DNA from: an uncultured Spartobacteria bacterium
GTDB lineage: Bacteria; Verrucomicrobiota; Verrucomicrobiia; Chthoniobacterales; Terrimicrobiaceae
Length of the DNA: 56,324 bases
Direction: 5' to 3'
Assembly (NCBI GenBank): GCA_937919825.1
Contig: CALFPA010000034.1
Location: 1 to 56,324, forward strand
Shown: piece after piece, positions 17,215 to 26,302 of the stretch
How the letters are laid out: each line of letters begins with the position of its first letter
Numbering within the stretch: position 1 is the first letter of the stretch
Notes under the pieces: generated by a model
Told to the model about the DNA's origin: nothing
Databases searched by the model: none
The model's input: only the letters and a program-made list of their open reading frames with translations
Translations under genes and position numbers: made by a program

Positions 17215-17574
17215 ATGACACCTATCTCTTCCATCGCTCCAGACATGACCAGCATGGCTCCGTTGACCATGCGCAATTTCCAACCCGACATCGAGCGCTC
17301 GAATGCGATCCGCGAGGCGGGCATGGGTGCGGGCGCTACTCAAGTCGCGGGTCCCGATCCTTTCGGCCAAATGATGAAAAAATTCGTGAACGATGTGGAC
17401 GACAAAATGAAAGTTTCCGCCAACGAGAAAAACAAAGTGCTCACGGGCGAGGCTACGAACCTGCACCAAGCCATGATCGCCAGCCAGGAATCCAGCATCT
17501 CCTTCACCCTCATGGTCGAACTCCGCAATAAACTCGTGGAAAGCTACCAAGAGCTGATGCGCGCCCAGGTATAA
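17215..17574 (+). CDS. fliE: Flagellar hook-basal body protein FliE
   Basis: A 119-residue protein that joins the MS ring to the rod. The C-terminal half (FVNDVDDKMKVS, TNLHQAMIASQESSISFTLM and RNKLVESYQELMRAQV) is the FliE domain. The first 50 residues are variable and Met/Pro-rich. It is the normal neighbour of flgBC and fliF. Confidence 0.93.
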   Translation: MTPISSIAPDMTSMAPLTMRNFQPDIERSNAIREAGMGAGATQVAGPDPFGQMMKKFVNDVDDKMKVSANEKNKVLTGEATNLHQAMIASQESSISFTLMVELRNKLVESYQELMRAQV

Positions 17575-17606
17575 GCCGCGCTTAATCGTCTGTTGTCTCA
17601 CTCAGG

Positions 17607-19205
17607 ATGAAACAAATCTTCCAACAAATCGGAAATTTCTGGAACGAACTCGGCAAGCCGCAGCGGTTGACCATCGCCGCGGCAGGCGTCGGAGTTTTAC
17701 TGGGAATCGGCGGTCTTCTCTACTGGGCGCAAAAGCCCGACATGAAGCTCCTCTACGGAAAACTCGGGGAAAAAGAAGCCTCCGAGGTGGTGCAGGTGCT
17801 CGAAGAGCAAAACATTCCCTACCAAATCGCCGGCGGCGGAGCCTCGATCTATGTGCCCTCGAAGGATGTTTATCGCGTTCGCATGGACCTCGCCTCCAAA
17901 GGCCTTCCGAATACCGGTGGTGTGGGATTTGAAATTTTCGACCGCAGCAATTTCGGCATTAGCGACTTCGTTCAACGCACAAACTATTCGCGCGCAATCC
18001 AAGGCGAACTCGCCCAGACGATCGAGCAAATGCAAGGCGTCAAAAAAGCCCGCGTGATGGTGGTTTTGCCTGAGAGCCGGTTGCTCGTTCGCACGACCGA
18101 TTCGCGCCCGACCGCCTCGGTGTTTGTGGATACCGGAAGTGCTAAACTGGATGCCGCTGCGGTGAATTCGATCCGTTCGTTGGTCGCAAATTCGGTCGAG
18201 GGCCTGAAACTCGACGATGTCGCTGTGGTGGACAATGCCGGGAATGTGCTTTCGGAGGATTTGAAATCCGATCCCCAGCTTGGCTCGGCCTCGAGCATCG
18301 TGAAATACCGTCAGCAGACCGAGGATTACCTCTCCGCAAAAGTCGAGACGATGCTCTCCAAGGTCCTCGGGGCGGGAAATTCCGTCGTCCGTGTTTCCGC
18401 TACGATCAACACCGATGCCTCCACGATTGCCGAGGAAAAATTTGACCCCGAAGGCCAGGTGCCACGCCAAGAGACAACTATCGAGGATTCATCGAACACC
18501 TCGGAAAAAGCCGCGCAGGGACCGCCCGGAGCCGGCGTCGCGGCGAATGTCCCACCAGACCAAGCCAATGAAGATCAGCAAACCAACAAATCCAGTAACA
18601 CCGTCCGCTCCTCGCGCACACAGAGCTACGAGATCAATAAAACCATGACGAGTGTGGTGAAAAATCCCGGTGCCATCACCCGCATCACGGCAGCGGTTTT
18701 CCTCGCAACCAAATCAGCCGAATCCGGCGAGGCCGTCCCCCGGACTCCCGAGCAAATCACCGGCCTCCGGGGAATGGTGATCAACGCGCTCGGCATCGCC
18801 GTTCCAAAGGGCGAAGACGCTTCAAACTATGTCTCGATTCAAGAAGTCGATTTCCCATCGAGCATTTCCCAGCCTACGGCGGTCACCGAACAGATCGGTG
18901 GCTATATGGAACTCGTCCGCCCGATCGCGGCGCTCGTGATCGCAGCGATTGTGTTTGCCATTTTCTTCATTATGCTCCGACGCGCGAGACCCGAGGAAAT
19001 CTCCTTTGAACTGGTGGATGATGTCACGAGTAATCCCTCCAAGGGCGCGCTGCCGCTCGGTTCCGATGAGGATCCGAGCTCGTTCCTCCCAAGCGCCAAG
19101 AGCCTGAAAGTCTCACCAGAACTTCTCAACTCCCTCATCCGGCAAAAACCTGAAAATGTCGGCGCCACCCTCCGCGAGTGGCTCACGACCAAGAGCGAAA
19201 GCTGA
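17607..19205 (+). CDS. fliF: Flagellar MS-ring protein FliF
   Basis: A 532-residue protein forming the membrane ring of the basal body. A first membrane helix lies near residues 20-40 (LTIAAAGVGVLLGIGGLLYW), then the ring-building modules (DMKLLYGKLGEKEASEVVQV, RAIQGELAQTIEQMQGVKKA, RVMVVLPESRLL), and a second helix near 435-455. The cytoplasmic tail (SPELLNSLIRQKPENVGATL) is the FliG-binding segment. Length is typical. Confidence 0.96.
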   Translation: MKQIFQQIGNFWNELGKPQRLTIAAAGVGVLLGIGGLLYWAQKPDMKLLYGKLGEKEASEVVQVLEEQNIPYQIAGGGASIYVPSKDVYRVRMDLASKGLPNTGGVGFEIFDRSNFGISDFVQRTNYSRAIQGELAQTIEQMQGVKKARVMVVLPESRLLVRTTDSRPTASVFVDTGSAKLDAAAVNSIRSLVANSVEGLKLDDVAVVDNAGNVLSEDLKSDPQLGSASSIVKYRQQTEDYLSAKVETMLSKVLGAGNSVVRVSATINTDASTIAEEKFDPEGQVPRQETTIEDSSNTSEKAAQGPPGAGVAANVPPDQANEDQQTNKSSNTVRSSRTQSYEINKTMTSVVKNPGAITRITAAVFLATKSAESGEAVPRTPEQITGLRGMVINALGIAVPKGEDASNYVSIQEVDFPSSISQPTAVTEQIGGYMELVRPIAALVIAAIVFAIFFIMLRRARPEEISFELVDDVTSNPSKGALPLGSDEDPSSFLPSAKSLKVSPELLNSLIRQKPENVGATLREWLTTKSES

Positions 19206-19208
19206 CCC

Positions 19209-20228
19209 ATGGCTCATAATTACGAAACCATGAATAAAACGCAGAAACTTGCTGCGTTTTTCATCATCGTCGGTCCCGAACTCGCCCCCGAGTTAATGAA
19301 ACAACTCCGCGATCCAGAAATCGAAGCCGTCGCCCGCGAGATGGCCTCGATGGATGTGGTGGACTTCAAGCTTCAGGAAAAAATCATGGAGGAGTTCTGC
19401 GGCCTCATTGGAGAAGGCCTCTCCACCGCACTGGGCGGCATGGCATTCGTGCAAAAGGCGCTCGAAGCCGCCCGTGGCCCCCAAGAAGCCTCGGACATTC
19501 TCTTAAAGGCGCTGCCCGCGAGCAACTCGATCGATGCGGTGCGCGAGCTCAGCAAGATGGATACGCGCCAGATTTTCAATGTCATCAAGAACGAGCAACC
19601 GCAGACGGTGGCATTCATTATGTCCTACTTGGACGCGAAGCAGGTTTCGCAAATCATCCCGCTTTTCTCCCCACAGGCTCGCGAGGAAATCGTGGAACGC
19701 CTCGGCACGATGGATACCATTTCGAGCGAGTTGATCGGCAAGGTTCTCAAGAGCCTCGGAAAGCACCTCTCGAGTGGACCCCAAAAATACAGTCTCCACC
19801 GTCGTGGCGGCGTCATTGCAGCGGCACAACTTCTCAAGTCTCTCGAGAAAGATCTCAGCAAAAACCTTCTTACCAGCATCGAGGAGCGCAACGCCGAATT
19901 GGGCGAAGCGATCCGCAAAAAACTCTTCACCTTCGCCGACCTGGAGCGTCTCAGCCAACGCGACATTCAGCGCATCCTCCGCGATGTGGAGCAGGCCGAT
20001 CTGGCCATTTCCGTGAAGTCTGCTTCGGAGACTCTCCGACGCGCGATCTATGGCGCCATGTCGAAGCGCGCCGCCGAATCCCTCAAGGAAGAGATGGAAA
20101 TCCTCGGTCCGACACGCAGCAAAGATGTCGAAGCTGCCCAGGAACGCATCATTGCTCAGGTGATGCAGCTCTCGGAGTCGGGCGAGATTGATATTTCACC
20201 GGAGGACTCCAGTGAGTCTGGCGGCTAG
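19209..20228 (+). CDS. fliG: Flagellar motor switch protein FliG
   Basis: A 339-residue C-ring protein coupling the MS ring to the stator. Its middle domain shows EQPQTVAFIMSYLDAKQVSQ, and its C-terminal torque domain KKLFTFADLERLSQRDIQRI with charged residues that contact MotA. Length is standard. It begins 3 bases after fliF and overlaps fliH by 17 bases. Confidence 0.96.
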   Translation: MAHNYETMNKTQKLAAFFIIVGPELAPELMKQLRDPEIEAVAREMASMDVVDFKLQEKIMEEFCGLIGEGLSTALGGMAFVQKALEAARGPQEASDILLKALPASNSIDAVRELSKMDTRQIFNVIKNEQPQTVAFIMSYLDAKQVSQIIPLFSPQAREEIVERLGTMDTISSELIGKVLKSLGKHLSSGPQKYSLHRRGGVIAAAQLLKSLEKDLSKNLLTSIEERNAELGEAIRKKLFTFADLERLSQRDIQRILRDVEQADLAISVKSASETLRRAIYGAMSKRAAESLKEEMEILGPTRSKDVEAAQERIIAQVMQLSESGEIDISPEDSSESGG

Positions 20229-20814
20229 GTCGATCGACTTCTGCTCGGTGCCGATCGCCATTGCGATCGTTGACGGTTTGCCGCCGGAGCCGGAGGTCAT
20301 TCCCGAGCTTCTTGTGCCGATGAGCGAACACCAAGCCGCCTGCGAAGCCGCATTCAGCAAGGGTTTCCAAGAGGCGAATGATCATCTTGCCCAGCAAATC
20401 CTCGATCAACGCGCCGAAATCGCACAACTGCAGGACGCCGTTTTTATTTCTCTCTCGAAACAGCACGCGTCCCTCGCCGCCCAGGTGTCCGAGACTTTGC
20501 CGGACCTCGTGATTGAAATTGTCCAACGCGTTCTCGCCGGCATGACACCCGATCGCTCAGCCGTCGAGCGCCTCCTCACGGAGACCCTCGCTGAAATCGC
20601 CCCGGGCTCCACCGATGTCGAGGTGTTCCTCAGCGCATCCGATCTGGAACTCGTCAGCCGCCTCATGGCGGACTACGAGCACAAATACCCCGGCATCAAA
20701 CTCACCGCTGATCCCGAGCTTTTGCCCGGAGACTGCCGCGCCAAGAGCCGCTTCGGCATGATTGATGCAAGGGTTTTCACGAAACTCCAAAATGTGGCCC
20801 GCTCGTTGAAATGA
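20212..20814 (+). CDS. fliH: Flagellar assembly protein FliH
   Basis: A 200-residue protein that regulates the export ATPase FliI. It has a charged, Glu/Gln-rich middle (FQEANDHLAQQILDQRAEIA) and a C-terminal domain with IVQRVLAGMTPDRSAVERLL and ADPELLPGDCRAKSRFG, as in the FliH/V-ATPase E-subunit fold. The start is taken as GTG 20212, because a strong ribosome site GGAGGA (20201-20206) lies just upstream; the TTG at 20188 has none. Its end overlaps fliI by ATGA. Confidence 0.85.
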   Translation: MSLAARSIDFCSVPIAIAIVDGLPPEPEVIPELLVPMSEHQAACEAAFSKGFQEANDHLAQQILDQRAEIAQLQDAVFISLSKQHASLAAQVSETLPDLVIEIVQRVLAGMTPDRSAVERLLTETLAEIAPGSTDVEVFLSASDLELVSRLMADYEHKYPGIKLTADPELLPGDCRAKSRFGMIDARVFTKLQNVARSLK

Positions 20815-22139
20815 ACAACGAGTCGCCTATCCTTCCCACCCTCATGCAGAACCTGCGGGGGCGCATCAACGCCACCGCGCCGGTGGTTCGGATGGGAGAG
20901 GTCGTGCAAGTGACGGGGCTCGTGATTGAATCAGTCGGGCCGAATGTTTCCCTCGGAGACATATGCGAGATCAGTTCTCCGAGGCTGTCGGGCTTGCAGG
21001 CCGAGGTGGTGGGATTTCGCGATCACCGGGTTCTTTTGATGCCGCTCGGTGAGATGCAGGAAATTCATGCCGGCTGCGATGTCGCTGCCACCGGACGCGC
21101 GGCGGGAATCAATGTCAGCGAGGCGCTCGTGGGTCGGATCATTGATGGGCTTGGCCGCCCGATCGACGGCAAGGGTCCCCTCCCCGCCGGCGTGCTTCGC
21201 CCACTTCACTGCGCTCCGCCAAATCCCCTCACCCGCCAGCGGATTTTGAAACCATTTCAAACCGGGGTGAAGGCTCTCGATCTTTTCACGCCGGTGGGTT
21301 GCGGTCAGCGGTTGGGTATTTTTGCCGGAAGCGGCGTCGGGAAATCCACCCTGCTCGGCATGATCGCCCGGGGCGCCGAGTCGGAGATCAATGTCATCGC
21401 CCTCATCGGTGAGCGGGGTCGCGAGCTCCGCGAGTTTATTGAAAAAGACCTCGGTCCGGAAGGCATGGCGCGCTCGATCATTGTGGTTTCCACGAGCGAC
21501 CAACCCGCATTGATCCGACGCCGGGCAGCCCACATTGCCACAGCAATCGCCGAGCATTTCCGCGAGGAGGGCAAAAAAGTCCTCTTCATGATGGACTCCG
21601 TCACCCGCTACGCGATGGCTCAACGCGAAATCGGTCTGGCCGTGGGCGAGCCGCCCACCAGTCGCGGATACACGCCCTCGGTTTTCTCCGTTCTTCCCCG
21701 CCTTCTCGAGCGCACCGGCAGCGGGGAGCGTGGCTCGATCACCGCCCTCTACACCGTGCTCGTCGATGGCGATGACATGAACGAGCCGATCTCGGATGCC
21801 GTGCGTGGCATTTTGGATGGCCATGTGGTCCTGAGTCGCGCCCTCGCGACCGCCAATCATTTTCCCGCTGTGGATGTCCTCGAGAGCATCAGCCGCGTGA
21901 CGCTGGAAATCTGCGCGAAGGAAGAACTCGCCTCCATCGGCAAGGCCCGCGACCTCCTCGCCACCTATCGCAAACACGAGGATGTTATTACGATCGGAGC
22001 CTACACGAAGGGCAGCAACGCCCAAGTCGACCAGGCGATCGAAAAACAACCCGCCCTCCGCGAGTTGCTCCGCCAACCGATTGAGGACAAATGGTCGCGT
22101 GAAAAAAGCTTCGCCGAACTGAAAAAACTCGTTCCATGA
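20811..22139 (+). CDS. fliI: Flagellum-specific ATPase FliI
   Basis: A 442-residue F1-beta-like ATPase of the export apparatus. The Walker A motif reads FAGSGVGKSTLLGM (about 172-185), Walker B lies in KKVLFMMDSVTRYAMAQ, and EIGLAVGEPPTSRGYTPSVF is the FliI signature. It forms a hexameric ring with FliH and FliJ at the cytoplasmic side of FlhA. Length is typical. Confidence 0.96.
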   Translation: MNNESPILPTLMQNLRGRINATAPVVRMGEVVQVTGLVIESVGPNVSLGDICEISSPRLSGLQAEVVGFRDHRVLLMPLGEMQEIHAGCDVAATGRAAGINVSEALVGRIIDGLGRPIDGKGPLPAGVLRPLHCAPPNPLTRQRILKPFQTGVKALDLFTPVGCGQRLGIFAGSGVGKSTLLGMIARGAESEINVIALIGERGRELREFIEKDLGPEGMARSIIVVSTSDQPALIRRRAAHIATAIAEHFREEGKKVLFMMDSVTRYAMAQREIGLAVGEPPTSRGYTPSVFSVLPRLLERTGSGERGSITALYTVLVDGDDMNEPISDAVRGILDGHVVLSRALATANHFPAVDVLESISRVTLEICAKEELASIGKARDLLATYRKHEDVITIGAYTKGSNAQVDQAIEKQPALRELLRQPIEDKWSREKSFAELKKLVP

Positions 22140-22576
22140 AACGGCAGAAATTCAGTCTCCAGACGATCCTCGACCTCCGCGAAAAAGCCAAAGAGAAGGC
22201 CGAGGAGGTTTTTGCCGCCGCCATTCGCGAGCGGGATCTCGCCGCCAATCGCGTCGCTCAAGCCGCAGCCCGGCTGGATGAATTGAACCGGATGATTTCC
22301 GGCGATCGTTTTCCCGCCTACCTCCGCGCCCAAAGTTGGGACGCCCTCACCGCCCAGCGCGATCTTTTACTCACACTCCAGCACCGCCTTGCCCAAGAGG
22401 AAAAAAAAGTCGCCGAGAAACGGGAACTTCTCATCGTGGCCGATCGCGACCACCGCTTGGTCTGCAAACTTAAAGAAAAATGGGCGCTCGGCGTGGCCTT
22501 CGAACAGGCCCGAAGCGAGGAAAGAATTCTTGAGGATTTCGTCACCACCACCCGTTTTTTACAAACAGCACACTAG
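22136..22576 (+). CDS. fliJ: Flagellar export protein FliJ
   Basis: A 146-residue, all-helical, strongly coiled-coil protein (KFSLQTILDLREKAKEKAEE to VAFEQARSEERILEDF), fitting the FliJ stalk of the FliHIJ ATPase complex. Sequence conservation of FliJ is weak, so position directly after fliI, with ATGA overlap, carries much of the assignment. Confidence 0.85.
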   Translation: MKRQKFSLQTILDLREKAKEKAEEVFAAAIRERDLAANRVAQAAARLDELNRMISGDRFPAYLRAQSWDALTAQRDLLLTLQHRLAQEEKKVAEKRELLIVADRDHRLVCKLKEKWALGVAFEQARSEERILEDFVTTTRFLQTAH

Positions 22577-22588
22577 AACACACCCGTC

Positions 22589-23278
22589 ATGAAAAACACA
22601 CCCACCCTTGATCCCTTCGGCGAAACCGAATCCGAATCCCCCTCGCTTTGGGGCCCGATCATTATCGCCATCATCCTCGGAATCGCCACCTCGGCCGGAG
22701 TCCTTTTTTGGCGTTGGCCGAGCATCTCAGCCACTCAAGAAGCACCATCCCACTCCAAGGCGACCACCCTTTTTAAAACCAAAGCCGAAGCCCAATCGAA
22801 AAATTGGGATTACTACACCAGCGAGGTGGAAGGTGTCATGAAGGAACTTCGCGAACAGGTCATCACCTACGAACAAAAGACCAAGGATCTCGCTGCCGTC
22901 GAACTCCGCATTGATGCCGAAAAAAAAGAACTCCTCCGCATTCAGGACGAGATCAAAACCATGCGCAACGAACTCAACTCCCACTCGGCACAAATTCAAG
23001 GCTCTGAAAAAACCAACCTCCGCGTGATTGCCGGCACCTATTCCAACATGAAGCCCATCGATGCCTCGACAATTTTGGCTCAAATGCCAGAAACCGATGC
23101 CGCCAAGATTCTTTCCGTCATGAAAAAAGACGCCTCTGGCAAAATCCTCGGGGAAATGGCCCGCATGAAAGACCCCAACGCCGAAGATGGCGCGAAAGAT
23201 GCTTCACTAGCTACAAAGGCCGCAAAAATTACCTCGCAAATCCGGCTCTTGAATCCAGAACCAGCTACCGCCCAATGA
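22589..23278 (+). CDS. MotE-like flagellar protein (membrane anchor, coiled coil, MgtE-N-type domain)
   Basis: A 229-residue protein with one membrane helix near 20-42 (WGPIIIAIILGIATSAGVLF), a periplasmic coiled coil near 75-135 (EQKTKDLAAVELRIDAEKKE), and a C-terminal part reading MKPIDASTILAQMPETDAAK, which resembles the MgtE N-terminal/FliG-like repeat of MotE. MotE stabilises the stator protein MotC in some alphaproteobacteria. It lies between fliJ and fliK, a place often held by such a gene. Function here is inferred; no mot genes are in the window. Confidence 0.65.
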   Translation: MKNTPTLDPFGETESESPSLWGPIIIAIILGIATSAGVLFWRWPSISATQEAPSHSKATTLFKTKAEAQSKNWDYYTSEVEGVMKELREQVITYEQKTKDLAAVELRIDAEKKELLRIQDEIKTMRNELNSHSAQIQGSEKTNLRVIAGTYSNMKPIDASTILAQMPETDAAKILSVMKKDASGKILGEMARMKDPNAEDGAKDASLATKAAKITSQIRLLNPEPATAQ

Positions 23279-24372
23279 CAAATGTCCAGACATTGCCCAG
23301 CAAATCCCAGCCCACCGAAAGCGGTCGGGCCGAGATGGGCAATTTTTTCCAAGCGGCCAGATCCCCGCTTGCTGGAAATTTGTCCAATCCAGATTTCGAT
23401 AGTTTTTTAAGCGATCCCGAATCCAAAACCCTATCCGAGGAATTGCAGGAGGAGCAAGAGGCAGCCAAGAAAAGGAAAAAACTGGTCGACGCGGCGCTGG
23501 TCAGTCCAACTTTGCAATCGGAAAATCCTATTTTAGAGAGCCAAATCAAGGAGTGCAGCAGTTGCGATACTTCCATTGATCAAGAAGATGTAAATATACT
23601 TTCAACAAAATCCCCACAAGATGAGTTGATTGAAAAAAAAGAAGAAGCCTTAGAAGAAGAAGCAGAGGCTGAGATCTATTCAGAAACCCGTGGCACGGAA
23701 ACTGCTTTGGCAGATGATGAAATGATTGCTTTGGCACCAGTCGATGGCTCGGAGTCCCCAACTCAAACACTTCGCGAACCTGCGATTACATCGATCAATC
23801 GCCTTGCCGCCTATGCCGCCTTGGATCGTGGAGCGATCGCTCCTTTGGGAAATTCGGCGAACTCCAGCGATTCCGGCCTCGGAAATCCTGCTAGCGGCAT
23901 GCCAACACCGATTCAATCCATCAAGCCACAAGCCGCCACAGCCGCCTCCCAAGCAACTACTCTCTTCAAATCCCTTGCGCCGGAATTGGATAAGTTCAAA
24001 CAAACCGGCAGCTCCCAGATTCAACTGGATCTCCCCGTAAACGAGCAAGAATCCGTTCGCATCAAATTGTCCCTTCGCGGCGGCGAAATTCGCTCCACAT
24101 TCATCACCGAATCCCCCGAACTCCGAGAGGCACTCCAAAAGGCATGGCCCGAATTTTCCCAAAATTCCCGCGATCGAGGCTACCGCTTGGGAGACCCCGC
24201 CTTTCAACAAGGTTTCCAAGAAAATAACGCCAATCTCGGGGAAAATAGCCGCCGACAATCGGACAGCCGCCCCTACGAAACGGGCGAAGCTTTCGCCCCA
24301 ACCACCCTCCGCAAGGGAACATCCAACAGCTCCTCGACCTCTCAAACTCCCTCCACCGCCCTTTGGGCCTAA
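23275..24372 (+). CDS. fliK: Flagellar hook-length control protein FliK
   Basis: A 365-residue protein with a long variable, charged N-terminal region (EEEAEAEIYSETRGTE) and a more conserved C-terminal part (SSQIQLDLPVNEQESVRIKL, SLRGGEIRSTFITESPELRE), matching the FliK C-terminal domain that switches export specificity. A Ser/Gln-rich tail follows. The N-terminal coding region (about 23395-23760) is clearly more AT-rich than its neighbours. Assignment rests on domain shape and the place before flgD. Confidence 0.8.
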   Translation: MTNVQTLPSKSQPTESGRAEMGNFFQAARSPLAGNLSNPDFDSFLSDPESKTLSEELQEEQEAAKKRKKLVDAALVSPTLQSENPILESQIKECSSCDTSIDQEDVNILSTKSPQDELIEKKEEALEEEAEAEIYSETRGTETALADDEMIALAPVDGSESPTQTLREPAITSINRLAAYAALDRGAIAPLGNSANSSDSGLGNPASGMPTPIQSIKPQAATAASQATTLFKSLAPELDKFKQTGSSQIQLDLPVNEQESVRIKLSLRGGEIRSTFITESPELREALQKAWPEFSQNSRDRGYRLGDPAFQQGFQENNANLGENSRRQSDSRPYETGEAFAPTTLRKGTSNSSSTSQTPSTALWA

Positions 24373-24384
24373 AGTTTTACTGCC

Positions 24385-24891
24385 ATGACCGTCTCCAACG
24401 CTACAAACCCCGCCACAACCGCTACAGATCCGATGACTGGACTCGCCAAAACCAGAGATGTTGGGCAGAAAACCCTTGGCGCAGATGATTTCATGAAAAT
24501 CCTGATGACCCAACTCACGGCTCAGGATCCGATGAACCCCATGAAAGACACGGAGTTCATCGCCCAGATGGCAAATTTCTCATCGCTCGAGCAGATGCGC
24601 GGTCTGTCCCAATCGTTCACCGCCTATTCCAGCGGTCAGCAAATGGCCACAGCCCCGCTTTACCTCGGCTGCGAGGTGACCGTCAAAGACCCTTCCTCGC
24701 TAAACGGCGAGATCAAGGGCAAGGTGGAATCCGTAACGGTCAAGAATGGATCTCCTGCCCTTGTGATCAATGGCAAGACTTACGATCCCAAACTCATCAC
24801 AAATATTTCCCTCCCACCCGAGCCCATCGCACCCGTCGTTCCAAGCTCGATTGATTCTTCCACTGTAGCTCAGACCACCACAACCAACTAA
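24385..24891 (+). CDS. flgD: Flagellar hook assembly (cap) protein FlgD
   Basis: A 168-residue protein with the FlgD N-terminal signature DFMKILMTQLTAQDPMNPMK and FIAQMANFSSLEQMRGLSQS (about 33-75), followed by the SH3-like part (LGCEVTVKDPSSLNGEIKGK). It caps the growing hook and is later discarded. The protein is shorter than the roughly 230 residues of the enteric form, probably lacking much of the Fn3-type domain. Confidence 0.93.
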   Translation: MTVSNATNPATTATDPMTGLAKTRDVGQKTLGADDFMKILMTQLTAQDPMNPMKDTEFIAQMANFSSLEQMRGLSQSFTAYSSGQQMATAPLYLGCEVTVKDPSSLNGEIKGKVESVTVKNGSPALVINGKTYDPKLITNISLPPEPIAPVVPSSIDSSTVAQTTTTN

Positions 24892-24898
24892 AAATCCT

Positions 24899-25687
24899 AT
24901 GGCACTCCTCAATTCCTTCAACAGCGGCGTTGCCGGTATCAAAACCTTCAGCAAAAGCCTTGAGGTCATTGGCGATAACATTGCGAATGTGAACTCGACT
25001 GGCTTTAAGACCTCCAGGGTGACAAATCAGGATAGTTTTGTAGAAACATTAAGAGCTCCAACGGCAGCTAATGGAGACGCGGGTGGACTTAACGGCATGC
25101 AGGTTGGAATGGGTTCCAGCGTATCAAGCATTTCCCAGAAATTCACTCAAGGTGCGCTGACAACTACAGCGGGCCCGACAGATTTGGGTATTTCTGGTCA
25201 AGGCTTTTTTAAAATCACGGATGCTGCAGCCAATACTTTCTACACACGAGCCGGTGATTTCAGAGTGGATGAATTAGGAACTCTTCGAACAAATAGCGGA
25301 ATGTTGGTAGTTGGCGCGACAGCGGCAGCATTTTCAGGCGCAGAGGCATTCAGCTTTTCAAAAGACGGAACAATAAATATTTATAAAGCAGGATCGCCGA
25401 CTCCTGTGACCGGCGGCACTCTCGAGTTGATTACCTTTGCCAATCCAAATGGCCTCAAGCGAGAAGGAGCCAACTTGTTTAGCAATCTGGGAGCTGCAGC
25501 CGGCGCTGAAAATAGTGGCTCAACTATAAAAGGCGACATCATCCAAGGCACACTCGAGCTCTCGAATGTCGATCTCACGCAAGAATTCTCCGACCTCATC
25601 GTCGCCCAGCGTGCATTTCAAGCCAATTCACGCGTGATTACCGTTTCCGACTCAGTGTTGGAGGAAGTAGTCAACCTCAAGCGGTAA
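24899..25687 (+). CDS. flgE: Flagellar hook protein FlgE, short form
   Basis: A 262-residue axial protein. The N-terminal NSGVAGIKTFSKSLEVIGDN with IANVNSTGFKTSR and the C-terminal ELSNVDLTQEFSDLIVAQRA with FQANSRVITVSDSVLEEVV are the hook/rod signatures; GPTDLGISGQGFFKI is the D1 entrance. Its place directly after flgD points to the hook subunit, but it is much shorter than usual FlgE (about 400 residues), close to FlgF/FlgG in size, so a rod role is an alternative. The middle (25020-25500) is AT-rich compared with its neighbours. Confidence 0.75.
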   Translation: MALLNSFNSGVAGIKTFSKSLEVIGDNIANVNSTGFKTSRVTNQDSFVETLRAPTAANGDAGGLNGMQVGMGSSVSSISQKFTQGALTTTAGPTDLGISGQGFFKITDAAANTFYTRAGDFRVDELGTLRTNSGMLVVGATAAAFSGAEAFSFSKDGTINIYKAGSPTPVTGGTLELITFANPNGLKREGANLFSNLGAAAGAENSGSTIKGDIIQGTLELSNVDLTQEFSDLIVAQRAFQANSRVITVSDSVLEEVVNLKR

Positions 25688-25735
25688 AAAAAATCGCTCT
25701 TTTAAAAACTCGTCTAAACCCTAAAAAACACACCC

Positions 25736-26281
25736 ATGGCAGCAAACGAATCCGAAACAATCCCGGCCTCCGGAGGTTCCTCAAAAAAATCCAGCAACGC
25801 GCTGATCCCTATCATCGTAGTGATCCTGCTCGTGCCCGCACTTTGTTATGGGGTGATGGAGTTTCTCATCATACCGAAACTCAAGTCGGCTTCAGGTGGC
25901 GGGGCTAATCACTCGAAAACCGAGAGCTCTGCCAAAGCCAAAGGCGATTCCCGTGGCGGTGTGAAGCCTCCTGGCGAGCACACCGCGGAATTCGGCAAGG
26001 AGGCAATCGTTGTGAATCTCGCCGGTTCCGGAAATTCCCGATACCTCCGAACCAACTTCACCGTCGCAAGTTCCGATCCGAAAATTCAAGATCTTATTGA
26101 TGACAATATAAGTTTGCTCAAAGACGCGGCGATTACTGTTCTTACCACCCAGTCCCTGGATGCCCTCGATGGCGCCAATGGCCGCGAAGTAGTTCGCAAG
26201 GGCATCATCAGCAGATTTAATAATGTCCTTGGAGGTGAAGCGATAGATCAAATCTACTTCACCGAATTCCTCATCCAGTAA
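25736..26281 (+). CDS. fliL: Flagellar basal body-associated protein FliL
   Basis: A 181-residue single-pass inner-membrane protein: a Ser-rich cytoplasmic start, a membrane helix near 22-45 (LIPIIVVILLVPALCYGVME), a Ser/Lys-rich linker, and a periplasmic SPFH-like domain (NSRYLRTNFTVASSDPKIQD). The C-terminus VLGGEAIDQIYFTEFLIQ matches FliL. It forms a ring around the stator in known systems. It precedes fliM by 21 bases. Confidence 0.92.
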   Translation: MAANESETIPASGGSSKKSSNALIPIIVVILLVPALCYGVMEFLIIPKLKSASGGGANHSKTESSAKAKGDSRGGVKPPGEHTAEFGKEAIVVNLAGSGNSRYLRTNFTVASSDPKIQDLIDDNISLLKDAAITVLTTQSLDALDGANGREVVRKGIISRFNNVLGGEAIDQIYFTEFLIQ

Positions 26282-26302
26282 TTTACCTCCCAAAATCAAG
26301 TT

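Noticed and set aside
23691-23706. Sigma-54-like site TGGCACG-N4-CTGCT inside fliK
   Set aside because: It has correct spacing but lies in the middle of a coding region, about 680 bases before flgD, with a -12 mismatch; likely chance.
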